Source of the DNA: Acetobacterium tundrae
Lineage (GTDB): Bacteria > Bacillota > Clostridia > Eubacteriales > Eubacteriaceae
DNA: 62,260 nucleotides
Direction: 5' to 3'
Assembly: GCF_008086615.1 (NCBI RefSeq)
Contig: NZ_RXYB01000020.1
Location: 1-62,260, forward strand
Positions 38,039 through 46,513 of the stretch are shown piece by piece (position 1 is the stretch's first letter; every line of letters begins with the position of its first letter). The position numbers and the translations under genes were made by a program. The notes beneath the pieces were generated by a model. It had not been told where the DNA came from, searched no databases, and saw only the letters and a list, made by a program, of their open reading frames with translations.

Positions 38039-38731
38039 TCAGCTGAATATCGCGCAGGTATGGTATTTTTCGATGGAGACGGCGGTAACATAGGCTGCTT
38101 TTAATGCCTGCAGCATTTTGTAATGCGCTGTTTTCCCATGGGCTGCTTGCGCTTCACTGCTGACCCACATTTCCATCAGGAACAAGTCGTTTTCCGATTC
38201 CACCGGGATGTAATACTCGTATTTGATATTGCCCGGCTCCGCCCGGGATTCGCTGATGATGCCCTGCCTGCTAGCTTCTTCAAGGAACTCATTCCGTTTC
38301 CCCGGCTTGACGGTATAGCGGACATTGACAAGCAGACGGTCTTTCATTTGGCGGATCGCCTGTTGATAGCTTTGCACCTTGATAACTGCAAAGTACTTTC
38401 CGAACTCCTTTGTCCACATATCCATTTCGTCTTCGATAACAGCTGCTTTTTCCATGATGAATATTACGAATTGACAGTCGGTTTTTGCCATGCTGGGAAG
38501 CAACTCGGAAAAGCCCCATTTAACATCCTCCGGATCGTCTTCAAACCCATTTCTGGCATCAACAATAAAATTGCTCTGCGGATGCTGCCGCAGTAACTGC
38601 AATGCGAAGTGCGTCGGTTCCCTGTAATCGTTGATTCTCGCGAATTTTTTCCAGGTCAGCAAGACCACTTTGTCGCTTTCCATATACCGTACGTTACAAA
38701 ATTCGGAATTAAATTCTGATTGGCTGTTCAT
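38039..38731 (-). CDS. Two-domain protein: STAS-like N-terminus, ABM (YgiN-like) monooxygenase C-terminus
   Basis: A 230-residue protein. Residues 1-125 (YMESDKVVLLTWKKFARIND ... FIVDARNGFED ... VIFIMEKAA) look like a small alpha/beta domain of STAS type, though this is tentative. Residues 130-230 form an antibiotic-biosynthesis-monooxygenase fold (VNVRYTVKPGKRNEFLEEA, SENDLFLMEMWVSSEAQAAH), as in YgiN/LsrG quinone- or signal-modifying enzymes. The fusion is unusual to my knowledge. Its substrate is unknown. Its 3' end overlaps an unidentified open frame that runs into the intergenic repeat. Confidence 0.6.
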   Translation of the reverse strand: MNSQSEFNSEFCNVRYMESDKVVLLTWKKFARINDYREPTHFALQLLRQHPQSNFIVDARNGFEDDPEDVKWGFSELLPSMAKTDCQFVIFIMEKAAVIEDEMDMWTKEFGKYFAVIKVQSYQQAIRQMKDRLLVNVRYTVKPGKRNEFLEEASRQGIISESRAEPGNIKYEYYIPVESENDLFLMEMWVSSEAQAAHGKTAHYKMLQALKAAYVTAVSIEKYHTCAIFS

Positions 38732-38793
38732 ATGATAGCTCCTCTTTTCCTGTTTCTACTTTATAAATGACACGATCATCCTTTTGTTCCCGA

Positions 38794-40179
38794 TCAGTCA
38801 AAATAGATGCTGCCGCCGATGAATTCCCGCAATATTGAATTAAAAGGGACTTTCTCCGTATTCATTGGCTCACAGAAAGATAGAATGTTCAACAGGCGGT
38901 CCCGGGTCTGCGCATAGGGGCTATTATCCGCTATTTTATGAAGGGAGGCATCGGCAAACGTTCTCAATGCATTTAATTCGTAAAGAAGGCTCGAATTAAA
39001 CATCACGTCCGATTCTTCCTGGAATTTAAACACGTTTTTATACTCTCCGCGCCGGACATTTTCCCATTGATCCAGAGTATCCTCGGGATCGGTACCGCGG
39101 AATTGGTCGCCTCTGACGATGCGTCTGATCAGTCGCACTTCGGAACTCGGCACTCTGTTTTCCAAGTCGAAATTTAATTGAAAAAGTGAGCTGAGGTAGA
39201 CCTTAAACAGCATGTTCCGGTTGATCCCCAAAAACAATACCGGATTCAAAGCATGGATCCCTTCAACGACAAGTATTTCATCAGGTCCAACTTGTAGCCG
39301 CCTGGTTTGGGTGGAACGATAGCCGGTTATAAAATCATAGATCGGGGTTTCAATCGTTTTTCCCTCGATCAGCTCGGCCAGCTGCTGCTGCAAAACGGGT
39401 AGATCCAAAGCTTCCAGGCAGTCGAAATCGGGCTTGCCGTCCTCCGTAAGCGGGGTCTCTTCCCGGTTCACAAAATAATCATCCATCGAAAGCGTAACCG
39501 GCTTTAATCCATTCACACTCAACTGTGTCGATAACCGTTGCGCAAATGTCGTCTTCCCCGAAGAGGATGGACCTGAAATCAGCAGTACCCGCAAGGCCCG
39601 CTTCTGCTGCAGAATCATTACGGCAATATCGGATATCTCTTTTTCATGTAGGGCTTCGGCCATCCCCAACAGTTTCAGGCTGGCACTTCTAGCGCTATAG
39701 TCGTTAACATCATTAAGCAGCTCGATATTAATATTTTTCAGCCATTGCTGGGTCTTATCATACATGGCCGATAGTTTATCCGGCGGAATCAGCGGCGTGT
39801 TGAAATCGCGGTCAATGTCTCCAAAGTCAACAATAAAACCGTCGGCATAGGGAATCACACAGAAAGGATCCATCTGTTTAACGTTGGTTTCGCAGGGATA
39901 AATCATTTTAACTACATCGCCATCGGCCTGATAATAGTAGTAGCCGTCCTGATGCTTCAAAAAGTCAATCTCCGGATTTGTCAAAATCCATTCTTTTAGC
40001 TTCTTTTCAATCTGAGCGACTTCTCTGATGGAAATTGCGGAATTGGCAAACCGGCAAAACACGCCCTCCATAATTGAATAAGCGGTTTTAAGGGATTCTT
40101 GCGGAAAAAGCTGCCTAATGACAATGATCAATCCCAGCTTACAAGTCTGCCGGCTTTTAATCAGATGCGTTTCTAGCAT
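38794..40179 (-). CDS. Nucleoside (uridine-type) kinase
   Basis: A 461-residue P-loop kinase of the phosphoribulokinase/uridine kinase family. Walker A is ISGPSSSGKTTFA, followed by LSMDDYFVNREETP (substrate-binding Asp), VVEGIHALNP and RIVRGDQFRGTDPEDTL. The roughly 190 residues before it replace the TGS/tRNA-synthetase-like N-terminus that many clostridial nucleoside kinases have, so the front half is shortened or diverged. It is cytosolic and probably salvages nucleosides. It lies 62 bases upstream of the STAS-ABM gene and may share its transcript. Confidence 0.8.
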   Translation of the reverse strand: MLETHLIKSRQTCKLGLIIVIRQLFPQESLKTAYSIMEGVFCRFANSAISIREVAQIEKKLKEWILTNPEIDFLKHQDGYYYYQADGDVVKMIYPCETNVKQMDPFCVIPYADGFIVDFGDIDRDFNTPLIPPDKLSAMYDKTQQWLKNINIELLNDVNDYSARSASLKLLGMAEALHEKEISDIAVMILQQKRALRVLLISGPSSSGKTTFAQRLSTQLSVNGLKPVTLSMDDYFVNREETPLTEDGKPDFDCLEALDLPVLQQQLAELIEGKTIETPIYDFITGYRSTQTRRLQVGPDEILVVEGIHALNPVLFLGINRNMLFKVYLSSLFQLNFDLENRVPSSEVRLIRRIVRGDQFRGTDPEDTLDQWENVRRGEYKNVFKFQEESDVMFNSSLLYELNALRTFADASLHKIADNSPYAQTRDRLLNILSFCEPMNTEKVPFNSILREFIGGSIYFD

Positions 40180-40352
40180 CGCCCCACCTTCTTTCTTTAT
40201 AATTTATTGTTGCGTGTTGAGTATTATATTCTTATGTCGCAATATCAATGTCGTCATGAATTTTCATATTCTTGCCGTCTAGCTCCTTCATTTTTGTTAT
40301 AGTTCAGCCTCTATAGTATGAAATGATTGAGATAATGAGACATCAAGACCAA

Positions 40353-40377
40353 GTTAAGTTGGTGTTAGACACGGTCA
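40353..40377. repeat. Dispersed repeat, divergent copy
   Basis: AGTTAAGTTGGTGTTAGACACGGTC, ending at the stop of the following gene. It shares the GTTAAG word and a CACGGTC end with the other copies. Confidence 0.4.
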
Positions 40378-40863
40378 TAATGAAAAGAGGCTTCTTTGTT
40401 CATAGATGTCATCATATACATCGGTATATTCAATACAAAGATAATAGCCGTTAAGTTTTTCTTTCAATTGCGTCATTTCACTCTGTACAAGTATCCCCTG
40501 AATCAGGTTCAACTCGCATAATGATGCCAAAACATATTCATCCGTATGCTGGATAAAAACATCACAATTTAATTCAAAAGATAAAACCTGCCCTAACGGA
40601 ATACCCACGTGAAGGAAGTCATCCTGATTCTTCAAAAGAACGATCTTTTGAATCCGCATGGGACCCATCCCTGCATTCTGTATACTTATTCTTATCTCTG
40701 TGTCAGTAACCTTATTATGGATGTTACAAAAAGGTCTGACGGTTTTGCGATTATGACTTCGGTCAAATGCCATTGTTAGTGCGGCAAAAGTGATTGCTCC
40801 TAAAGCCATGATCGCCGTTGTAATCAATAATCCGGTTGCAGTATCCAAGTTCCATACTTCCAC
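40375..40863 (-). CDS. Hypothetical membrane-anchored protein
   Basis: A 162-residue protein with a single N-terminal helix (TGLLITTAIMALGAITFAALTMAF) and a beta-rich domain (TEIRISIQNAGMGPMRIQKI, GVPLGQVLSFEL-like) that resembles the small 'fixed-orientation' anchored proteins of unknown use. No family recognised. Confidence 0.5.
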   Translation of the reverse strand: MEVWNLDTATGLLITTAIMALGAITFAALTMAFDRSHNRKTVRPFCNIHNKVTDTEIRISIQNAGMGPMRIQKIVLLKNQDDFLHVGIPLGQVLSFELNCDVFIQHTDEYVLASLCELNLIQGILVQSEMTQLKEKLNGYYLCIEYTDVYDDIYEQRSLFSL

Positions 40864-40904
40864 TCATGTGTTTTATTAATAAGTATAGGAGCGGGCATCA
40901 TTAC

Positions 40905-40975
40905 CTGGGCATCAAGGATTGCCTCCAACTGTTCAGATACTACTTGTTGGTCCGTAAATCAGCGGGTACTCATTT
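40905..40975 (-). pseudogene. N-terminal fragment of a second nitroreductase copy
   Basis: About 70 bases that nearly duplicate the 5' part of the nitroreductase gene at 41051 (the GCATCAAGGATTGCCTCC and GCGGGTACT words), in the same orientation and directly downstream of the intact gene. A remainder of a tandem duplication whose body was lost. Confidence 0.75.
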
Positions 40976-41008
40976 CACAATCATTTTCATCGGCGTAAAT
41001 CTGAAGCA

Positions 41009-41033
41009 GTTATCCGAAAATTCCGGATAACTG
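41009..41033. terminator. Hairpin after the nitroreductase gene
   Basis: AGTTATCCG and CGGATAACT with a short A/T loop, about 20 bases past the nitroreductase stop. It is a weak terminator candidate without a long T-run. Confidence 0.4.
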
Positions 41034-41050
41034 ACACTTTCTCTAACCCA

Positions 41051-41638
41051 TTATCCAATAATGTTTATCGTTTTTTCTTTGCGAATAGGCACCGGCGATG
41101 CTGCACCTTTATAACCGATCGCCGCCGCAGAACAGATTGTATATTCCATTGGGATTCCCATTTCAAACAGATATGACCGGACATCCGGATCATCCCGCAA
41201 CCAATGAAGTTGGTTGATATAACAACTTCCCAATTCCAAAGAGTGAGCCGCAAGAAAAATATTTTCCATGGCCAGAGAACAGTCTGCCATGGCATTTTCG
41301 TAATTTGGCCGATTGGATGCAATGATCAGCGTTGGCGCCTGGTAATAAAAGTTATAGGTTTCTTTTTGTGACTGTTCTTTTATCCTCAGTTTCCCTGGGT
41401 AATCGTCATCCGGAATCCAACGCTGAAAGCCCTCGCGAACAAGCCCATTTAAATGAAGAAGGATATCTTTTTTGCGAATCGCCGTAAACAGCCAGCTTTG
41501 ATTGTTACCACCGCTAGGTGCCCATATTGCAGCATCAAGGATTGCCTCCAACTGTTCAGTTGATACTTGTTGGTCGGTAAATCGGCGGGTACTCCTCCGC
41601 TCATGGATGCAAGTTAAGATTTCGTTATTGATACTCAT
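41051..41638 (-). CDS. Nitroreductase-family FMN oxidoreductase
   Basis: A 195-residue flavoenzyme. The N-terminal RRSTRRF contacts FMN phosphate, APSGGNNQSW is the central motif, and the C-terminal AAAIGYKG completes the fold; the GYINQLHWL-like region forms the dimer face. It reduces nitro compounds, quinones or flavins with NAD(P)H, with its real substrate unknown. ATG 41638 follows GGAAGGGG and is preferred over ATG 41656, which lies upstream of that site. Pieces of this gene also occur at 40905 and 57397. Confidence 0.85.
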   Translation of the reverse strand: MSINNEILTCIHERRSTRRFTDQQVSTEQLEAILDAAIWAPSGGNNQSWLFTAIRKKDILLHLNGLVREGFQRWIPDDDYPGKLRIKEQSQKETYNFYYQAPTLIIASNRPNYENAMADCSLAMENIFLAAHSLELGSCYINQLHWLRDDPDVRSYLFEMGIPMEYTICSAAAIGYKGAASPVPIRKEKTINIIG

Positions 41639-41743
41639 ATTATTTTCCCCTTCCATATTCTAAATTATTTGATCATTATTTCAGCATTCTTATCTTACAA
41701 CAAACAATCACCACTTAATCAGTAAACCCAATGTCCATTAATG

Positions 41744-42412
41744 TCAGATTTGCATATTTTTATCCATATCATCCCCCAGTTTACGCTGCTCATTTTTTGC
41801 TAAGATCATTACTTTACTGTAATCACAATGGATTGTTTGGGTTATCTGAAAACCATATCGGGCGAAATATTGATCCTGATCACATTTTAGAAAGTCCTCA
41901 AAGCCTTTGGGTTCGGTTTTTTTAACCAGATAAAACGCAATTTTTTGAAGCCAGTTCACCGGTTCTTCCCATTCCAGAATCATTAGTTTTCCGTCGGTTT
42001 TTAACACTCTTCTAGCCTCGGCAATCATTTGTCCCGCCAACTCCGTCTTGATCTCGTGCAAAACCAACGAAATCAAGACGACATCAAATTTGCCATTAGG
42101 AAATTGCAGATTTGCAGCATCCATCTGCATCAGTTCAACCGTGGTTACCCCCGCTTGTTTTAGTTTAATGGCAGCTCTTTCTAACATTGCCCCAGAAATA
42201 TCAATGCCGACAAGGCTGACCTTTCTTTTTGCCCTAGCAAGGGCGATGGCATTAGACCCGGTTCCGGTGCATAAATCCAAAACGGTTAAGGATTCATTTC
42301 CTATTGCGGAAATGACCGCATTACGGGGACTGGTGGCCGGCTTTCTGAAGTAGGTCCGATCCAGGATATCATAGACCTTGGCATTGTTTTGATAAAATAC
42401 ATCCGCTTCCAT
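41744..42412 (-). CDS. Class I SAM-dependent methyltransferase
   Basis: A 222-residue methyltransferase of the UbiE/Methyltransf_25 type. Motif I is VLDLCTGTGSNAIALA, the post-I acidic residue is in VGIDISGAM, motif II is FDVVLISLVLHEI and motif III is LKTDGKLMILEW. The 'FYQNNAKVYDILDRTYFRK' start is typical of small-molecule or lipid/quinone methylases. Substrate is unknown. It is monocistronic and cytosolic. Confidence 0.85.
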   Translation of the reverse strand: MEADVFYQNNAKVYDILDRTYFRKPATSPRNAVISAIGNESLTVLDLCTGTGSNAIALARAKRKVSLVGIDISGAMLERAAIKLKQAGVTTVELMQMDAANLQFPNGKFDVVLISLVLHEIKTELAGQMIAEARRVLKTDGKLMILEWEEPVNWLQKIAFYLVKKTEPKGFEDFLKCDQDQYFARYGFQITQTIHCDYSKVMILAKNEQRKLGDDMDKNMQI

Positions 42413-42425
42413 TTTTACCTCGCTT

Positions 42426-42605
42426 TCATATTTCAGGGTTGGGTTCTGCTGTTATCGATAAATTTAGTTTGTGATGATCTATCTTCTCACTGGAATGTTC
42501 ATTCAAGAATATAACTTTCACCGTCGTTGCATTTTTGGCAATCCGCTTTTCTCTCAGATAGTGAGTTACTTGTTTTTCGATCCAATCTTGTGTATCGCGA
42601 TTAAC
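42426..42605 (-). pseudogene. Open frame continuing directly after the GNAT stop; unidentified fragment
   Basis: After the GNAT gene's TAA, the same frame stays open for about 60 codons (RYVNRDTQDWIEKQVTHYL, REKRIAKNATTVKVIFLNEH, then KLNLSITAEPNPEI). There is no ATG, GTG or TTG near its beginning. The amino acid mix is protein-like. Either a fused C-terminal domain was cut off by a new stop, or this is a remnant of a neighbour. I do not recognise it. Confidence 0.35.
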
Positions 42606-42611
42606 ATATCT

Positions 42612-43112
42612 TTAAATCAGGTCATCCGCTAATTGACAAATCATCAGATATTCCTGTTCTAATTCATCAATCACCCTAAAGCCTACCGTCTGATACATTT
42701 TCAGGGCATAATTGTCTTTCTGCACGGCCAGCGACGCCCGCCGGTATCCCGCTGTTTTCAATCGCTTGAGCATCTGCTTCATCAGTTCGGTACCAATGCC
42801 TCTGTTGCGGTATTCCTGAACCAGAGAGATGGCAAATTCCGGTGTTTGATCATCCACATTTCCAAATCCGCTAATTTTTCCTGACAGTATTCGGGTCCAG
42901 ACCGCGCCAACGATTTTACCATCGCATTCGACGACCAGGCACTGATCATTTTTCCGACCGAAATCTTCGATATACACCATGAGTTCAGGCTGATTGATCA
43001 CCTCCCGTGGCAAGCGATTCTGTTCGTCACGCTGAAAAATGGCCTCGTATAAAAAATCACCAAGAAGTGATATTTCTGCTTGTTTTATTTCTCGAATAAT
43101 ATAATCTTTCAT
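42612..43112 (-). CDS. GNAT-family N-acetyltransferase
   Basis: A 166-residue acetyltransferase. Acetyl-CoA motif A is VQEYRNRGIGTELMKQML, and the C-terminal AVQKDNYALKMYQTVGFRVI is the usual last strand-helix. The substrate (small molecule or protein N-terminus) is unknown. It stands alone on its transcript and has an open extension past its stop (42426-42605). Confidence 0.85.
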   Translation of the reverse strand: MKDYIIREIKQAEISLLGDFLYEAIFQRDEQNRLPREVINQPELMVYIEDFGRKNDQCLVVECDGKIVGAVWTRILSGKISGFGNVDDQTPEFAISLVQEYRNRGIGTELMKQMLKRLKTAGYRRASLAVQKDNYALKMYQTVGFRVIDELEQEYLMICQLADDLI

Positions 43113-43272
43113 TGTTACCTCTCAAATTAAAGCATATTTTAACAACATTAATCAATCATCGTTACCCATCCTTTCTCACTGTTAATTGGTTTGGTTCTGG
43201 TTTTTGAAATGACGAACAAAACCGTAAATTTGCGTTTTTTAGTGCATTTTCGCTGCGAGAATGATTCAATAC

Positions 43273-43899
43273 TTATTTTAACCCTTCAATCACTGCCACA
43301 AAAGTATCAACTGTTTGTGCGCCATTTATTGTCTCTTTTCCATTAAACAAGAAATATGGCACGCCATTTATCTGGCGTGAATAGGCATTAGCCTCATCTT
43401 GTCGGACCGCTTCTGCGAAAGCTGATGATTCTAAAATGCGTAATGCTTCAACTCGATCTAATCCCACTTCTACGGCAATTGACGTTAACACTTCAAAATC
43501 TGAAATGTTCAACGAATCAGTAAAATAGCTTTTCATCACGGCTTCGGTATAGGTCTTCTGCTTACCCTGATCCTTGGCATAATGTGACAACCGGTGGGCA
43601 TCAAAGGTATTGGTTGACTGCAATTTGTCGAAATTGAAAACCAGATCCACTTCTTTCGCCGCATTGATAATATTATTATTGGCCGCTATGGCTTGATCCA
43701 TGCTCATCCCATACTTCTTGGCAAGCAGTTGATTAATGTTCTCTTCAACACTCTTTTTTGCGTTCGGGTCTAATTCAAACGAATTAAAGACAATCTCGAC
43801 GTCTGCAGTCATTCCTGTTTGCTCAAGGGCTAAGGCAAGCTTTCTTTCTCCAATATAACAAAAAGGACAACCATAATCTGACCAAATTTCTACTTTCAC
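43273..43899 (-). CDS. DsbA-family oxidoreductase (FrnE-like)
   Basis: A 208-residue thioredoxin-fold protein with active-site CPFC at residues 11-14, a long helical insert and the cis-proline loop INGVPYF near residue 180. It lacks a signal peptide, so it is cytosolic like FrnE/polyketide-type DsbA proteins, which act in disulfide or redox stress reactions. Monocistronic, with a strong palindromic repeat copy (GGTGCCTGGCACC) 50 bases upstream of its start. Confidence 0.85.
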   Translation of the reverse strand: MKVEIWSDYGCPFCYIGERKLALALEQTGMTADVEIVFNSFELDPNAKKSVEENINQLLAKKYGMSMDQAIAANNNIINAAKEVDLVFNFDKLQSTNTFDAHRLSHYAKDQGKQKTYTEAVMKSYFTDSLNISDFEVLTSIAVEVGLDRVEALRILESSAFAEAVRQDEANAYSRQINGVPYFLFNGKETINGAQTVDTFVAVIEGLK

Positions 43900-43947
43900 T
43901 GTTTTTCCCTATCATTCTTACCGCTGGCAAGACCTTTCACATATAAT

Positions 43948-43970
43948 TTACGGTGCCTGGCACCGGGGCT
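43948..43970. repeat. Dispersed repeat with a perfect GGTGCCTGGCACC palindrome
   Basis: The most symmetrical copy of the repeat, GGTGCCTGGCACC. Other copies keep one half and diverge in the other. Confidence 0.7.
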
Positions 43971-43996
43971 TGATAATTTATTATATACAAGTTTGT

Positions 43997-44107
43997 TTAG
44001 AAAATGTAGCCCATATAGCTGATATCTGTATAATACCCCCAGATTACTGTGACAATAAATAAAATACCGAGGACCAAGTCACAAACACTTCTCACTTTAT
44101 TTTTCAA
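43997..44107 (-). CDS. Small single-helix membrane protein (36 residues)
   Basis: TTG 44107 has GGAGGAAATTAT directly upstream and opens a 36-residue frame: a basic start (MKNKVRSVCD), one hydrophobic helix (LVLGILFIVTVIWGYY) and a short tail ending in MGYIF. Positive-inside charge, ideal ribosome site and helix length all support a real small protein. It follows the DUF3810 gene by about 90 bases on the same strand and could work with it. Function unknown. Confidence 0.55.
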   Translation of the reverse strand: MKNKVRSVCDLVLGILFIVTVIWGYYTDISYMGYIF

Positions 44108-44194
44108 ATAATTTCCTCCGCAATTTCTGTGTTGATGCTATTAAATAGTGTGTTTATTCTTACATCACATTTTTCCAATTATAATTTCTCGTTT

Positions 44195-45325
44195 CTAATT
44201 TATTTTACTCAAACTTACGGACGTTCTCGAAAGATTATCTCGTTGCTCTGCCAGCAACAGATTTACCATTTTATCATAGCTACTCACACCCTCTGTCTGG
44301 TTGTTCGCCTTCAGATAGACATCATTGACACTCCTTGAAACATTTGAAATAATACCTTCATACTTGCCCCAATACTGCTCACTCTGTACCATGTCATGCT
44401 GCACCTTCTGGGACAAACTGGACTTTATCACCAAAGCCTTATCCGAATCAACTTTCTCGAGCAAAGATATGGAATGATCAAACGCTAGAAAAAGTCCACT
44501 ATAAAGTATCATTGGTTCATCCTGCTGCGTGCATGCCAGATAGGATATAAAACCCGCCTCATCCTCTTGCATAAAACCACACTGATGTGCCAATTCATGG
44601 GTCATCGCGGCAGGTATCATGAAAACTGGCATATCAACATTGATATTAGCTTCCAAAGTAAAAGGGCAAGAATTACCTTGTATACCTGCACGAGACATCA
44701 GTTTTGACATCACCACTGGTTTTGGTGTGGAATATAAAGATCTCTCCAAAATAGGATACTTCTCTGACAACATTTGCAGCGCCAACACTGAGTGTTGTGC
44801 ATAATAATCAAAATCATCTGGGGCTTGGACCAAAAGGTCAGTGTCTTCTCCCAGTTCCGCTCTTACCAGTCCCATGTCATCGGCAAGTGACTGACACAAT
44901 TCCTCCAGTTCCTCCACACTGTATGTCTCCGCATGATATTCGGTATAAGACAAAAAAGAATACCGATAATAGTTTAATCCACTCAAAACAGTAAAGCAAA
45001 AATATATCATGCTGCACATCGCAACTATTCCCATCACACCACGATAAGATTCTAGCCTACGAGTCCCTTTACTGATGATAACCTTACGCACATAATAAAC
45101 AATATATAATAGCAAAAACAACAAAACCAATACAACCAGCCATTCACTAACAGAAAACTTTACGAGAGAAGGTAAAAATCCCACGGCATTTGACAATGCC
45201 GGATAACCTGACCTACTGTATTGTTCCGCCCAATCCGGATGATTCTGAGCATATTTATTAAGTATATATGCCACAACTCCAGGTATGATAAACAGCAATC
45301 GTTTAGATAAATACTTTTTAATAAT
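44195..45325 (-). CDS. DUF3810 membrane metalloprotease-like protein
   Basis: About 370-376 residues. Two N-terminal helices (LLFIIPGVVAYIL; WLVVLVLLFLLLYIVYYV), a third near GIVAMCSMIYFCFTVL, and an outside or peripheral domain with the zincin motif MTHELAHQCGF, then DEAGFISYLA. This fits DUF3810, a gluzincin-like family of unknown function. The ordinary start in frame is TTG 45298, but that removes a basic leader. The frame reads on upstream through KKYLSKR to two ATT codons (45325, 45322) placed three to six bases after AAGGAG, so a rare ATT start is likely. Confidence 0.75.
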   Translation of the reverse strand: MIKKYLSKRLLFIIPGVVAYILNKYAQNHPDWAEQYSRSGYPALSNAVGFLPSLVKFSVSEWLVVLVLLFLLLYIVYYVRKVIISKGTRRLESYRGVMGIVAMCSMIYFCFTVLSGLNYYRYSFLSYTEYHAETYSVEELEELCQSLADDMGLVRAELGEDTDLLVQAPDDFDYYAQHSVLALQMLSEKYPILERSLYSTPKPVVMSKLMSRAGIQGNSCPFTLEANINVDMPVFMIPAAMTHELAHQCGFMQEDEAGFISYLACTQQDEPMILYSGLFLAFDHSISLLEKVDSDKALVIKSSLSQKVQHDMVQSEQYWGKYEGIISNVSRSVNDVYLKANNQTEGVSSYDKMVNLLLAEQRDNLSRTSVSLSKIN

Positions 45326-45346
45326 GCTCTCCTTCTGTTAAACTAC

Positions 45347-45931
45347 TCACCTCCAATATGTAACATCACCCTTGTTTCTGACAGAAGCACCTTTTGGTAT
45401 TTGCTTGAGAATAACAAAAAAGGAAAAGATATCTCCGCAAGAGAGCATTCCATTTATTAGAGATATTTTCGTCAATATTTCAATATATGAGTTGAATATC
45501 AAAATACATATGATTGGTAAAAAAGTCAATACCACGAATGGGAATAATCTAACGATTAAGCATCTAGCTTTTTTTATATCATTTGCGTAATCTACATAAA
45601 ATGAACCGCCATAATATCCAATGTATATATTAGGTGAAGTAAATTTTCCCGGGAAAAGTATCACATGCAAGAATTCATGAATTGGAATGATACCAATCAA
45701 AATAACAACCCACATGTAGTTATCCCAAATAGCAAATTTATAGTTAACCCCAATAATTAATTTTATAATAAATCCATCTAATATTACAACGAGAGTCGCA
45801 ACTAATATTTCCATTGTGACTGTCTTTATACGACTCGGTTCATTAATTCCTTTATAGCCTTGCTTAGCTGGATCAAAATCTTCATATTCAGGTAATTTAT
45901 TAAAAAACCACTTCACAATTCTACCTCTCAT
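45347..45931 (-). CDS. DUF3267 putative membrane zincin
   Basis: A 194-residue protein with about four helices. HEFLH at about residue 85 lies in the second helix (VILIGIIPIHEFLHVILFPG), as in DUF3267 proteins, predicted intramembrane metalloproteases. The YYGGSFYVDY and LPIICILIF regions match the family outline. It is directly upstream of the DUF3810 gene (about 20 bases), so two predicted membrane zincins and a tiny membrane protein form one row. Confidence 0.75.
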   Translation of the reverse strand: MRGRIVKWFFNKLPEYEDFDPAKQGYKGINEPSRIKTVTMEILVATLVVILDGFIIKLIIGVNYKFAIWDNYMWVVILIGIIPIHEFLHVILFPGKFTSPNIYIGYYGGSFYVDYANDIKKARCLIVRLFPFVVLTFLPIICILIFNSYIEILTKISLINGMLSCGDIFSFFVILKQIPKGASVRNKGDVTYWR

Positions 45932-45967
45932 TCAAATTAATTTGCTATATCGATTATGTTAAGTCAA

Positions 45968-45990
45968 TAAGTTAAGGGGCAGGCACCAAG
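45968..45990. repeat. Dispersed repeat copy
   Basis: AATAAGTTAAGGGGCAGGCACC, same orientation as the main set. Confidence 0.55.
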
Positions 45991-46041
45991 GCTATTTTAG
46001 TTCTCCTTCGTTATTTTTATTTCGAGGGAGAGTCCTCTTAA

Positions 46042-46434
46042 TTATTCTCCAGGAACGTGAATGCTTGCCTCAATTTCACACTGTTTCTTTTTTGTCAATT
46101 TGACGAATACGGTGTGATGAGCCAGTTGGATGCAGTCGACCAGCACCTGCTCGGGCACATCGCCGTTCAAGATGATCGAATTCCAGTGTTGTTTGTTCAT
46201 GTAATATCCGGGAATAATATCCGGATAGTGCAAACGGAGGATTTCACCATCGCCAATGGGCAGCTTGACGGTCAGCAGAGCGTCCCCTTCTTTGTTTTCA
46301 CCACGCATGGCAAACATCACATCGCCGACAAAGTATCGGATGGCATCCCATTCCGATTTATAATCCCGGGTTGTTCCTGGCATCGATTCAACCGTTTTTT
46401 CAATCAGTTCGTCCCATTTTTTACAAGGTTTCAT
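46042..46434 (-). CDS. MmcQ/YjbR-family protein
   Basis: A 130-residue protein of the YjbR/MmcQ (CyaY-like) fold: a helix and the strand pair SEWDAIRYFVGDVMFAMRGE, then LTVKLPIGDGEILRLHYPDI, YYMNKQHWNSIIL and the closing helix. Named DNA-binding in some annotations, but its role is unsettled. Monocistronic, flanked on both sides by the dispersed repeat. Confidence 0.8.
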   Translation of the reverse strand: MKPCKKWDELIEKTVESMPGTTRDYKSEWDAIRYFVGDVMFAMRGENKEGDALLTVKLPIGDGEILRLHYPDIIPGYYMNKQHWNSIILNGDVPEQVLVDCIQLAHHTVFVKLTKKKQCEIEASIHVPGE

Positions 46435-46470
46435 TTTTTTCTCCTTCCATATTTGCAGGTTATCAGATCA

Positions 46471-46500
46471 TTAAGTTAAGAGAGCCAGGCACCGTCAGAG
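46471..46500. repeat. Dispersed repeat copy
   Basis: TTAAGTTAAGAGAGCCAGGC followed by ACCGTCAGAG. One of the best-conserved copies. Confidence 0.7.
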
Positions 46501-46513
46501 TTTAAATCTTTTT

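Noticed and set aside
37870-38091. A 73-codon minus-strand frame with segment QQLFRFETGSENRLEELNFL
   Set aside because: It overlaps the end of the STAS-ABM gene and the repeat. It may be a remnant of another gene but matches no family I know, so I do not list it as a gene.
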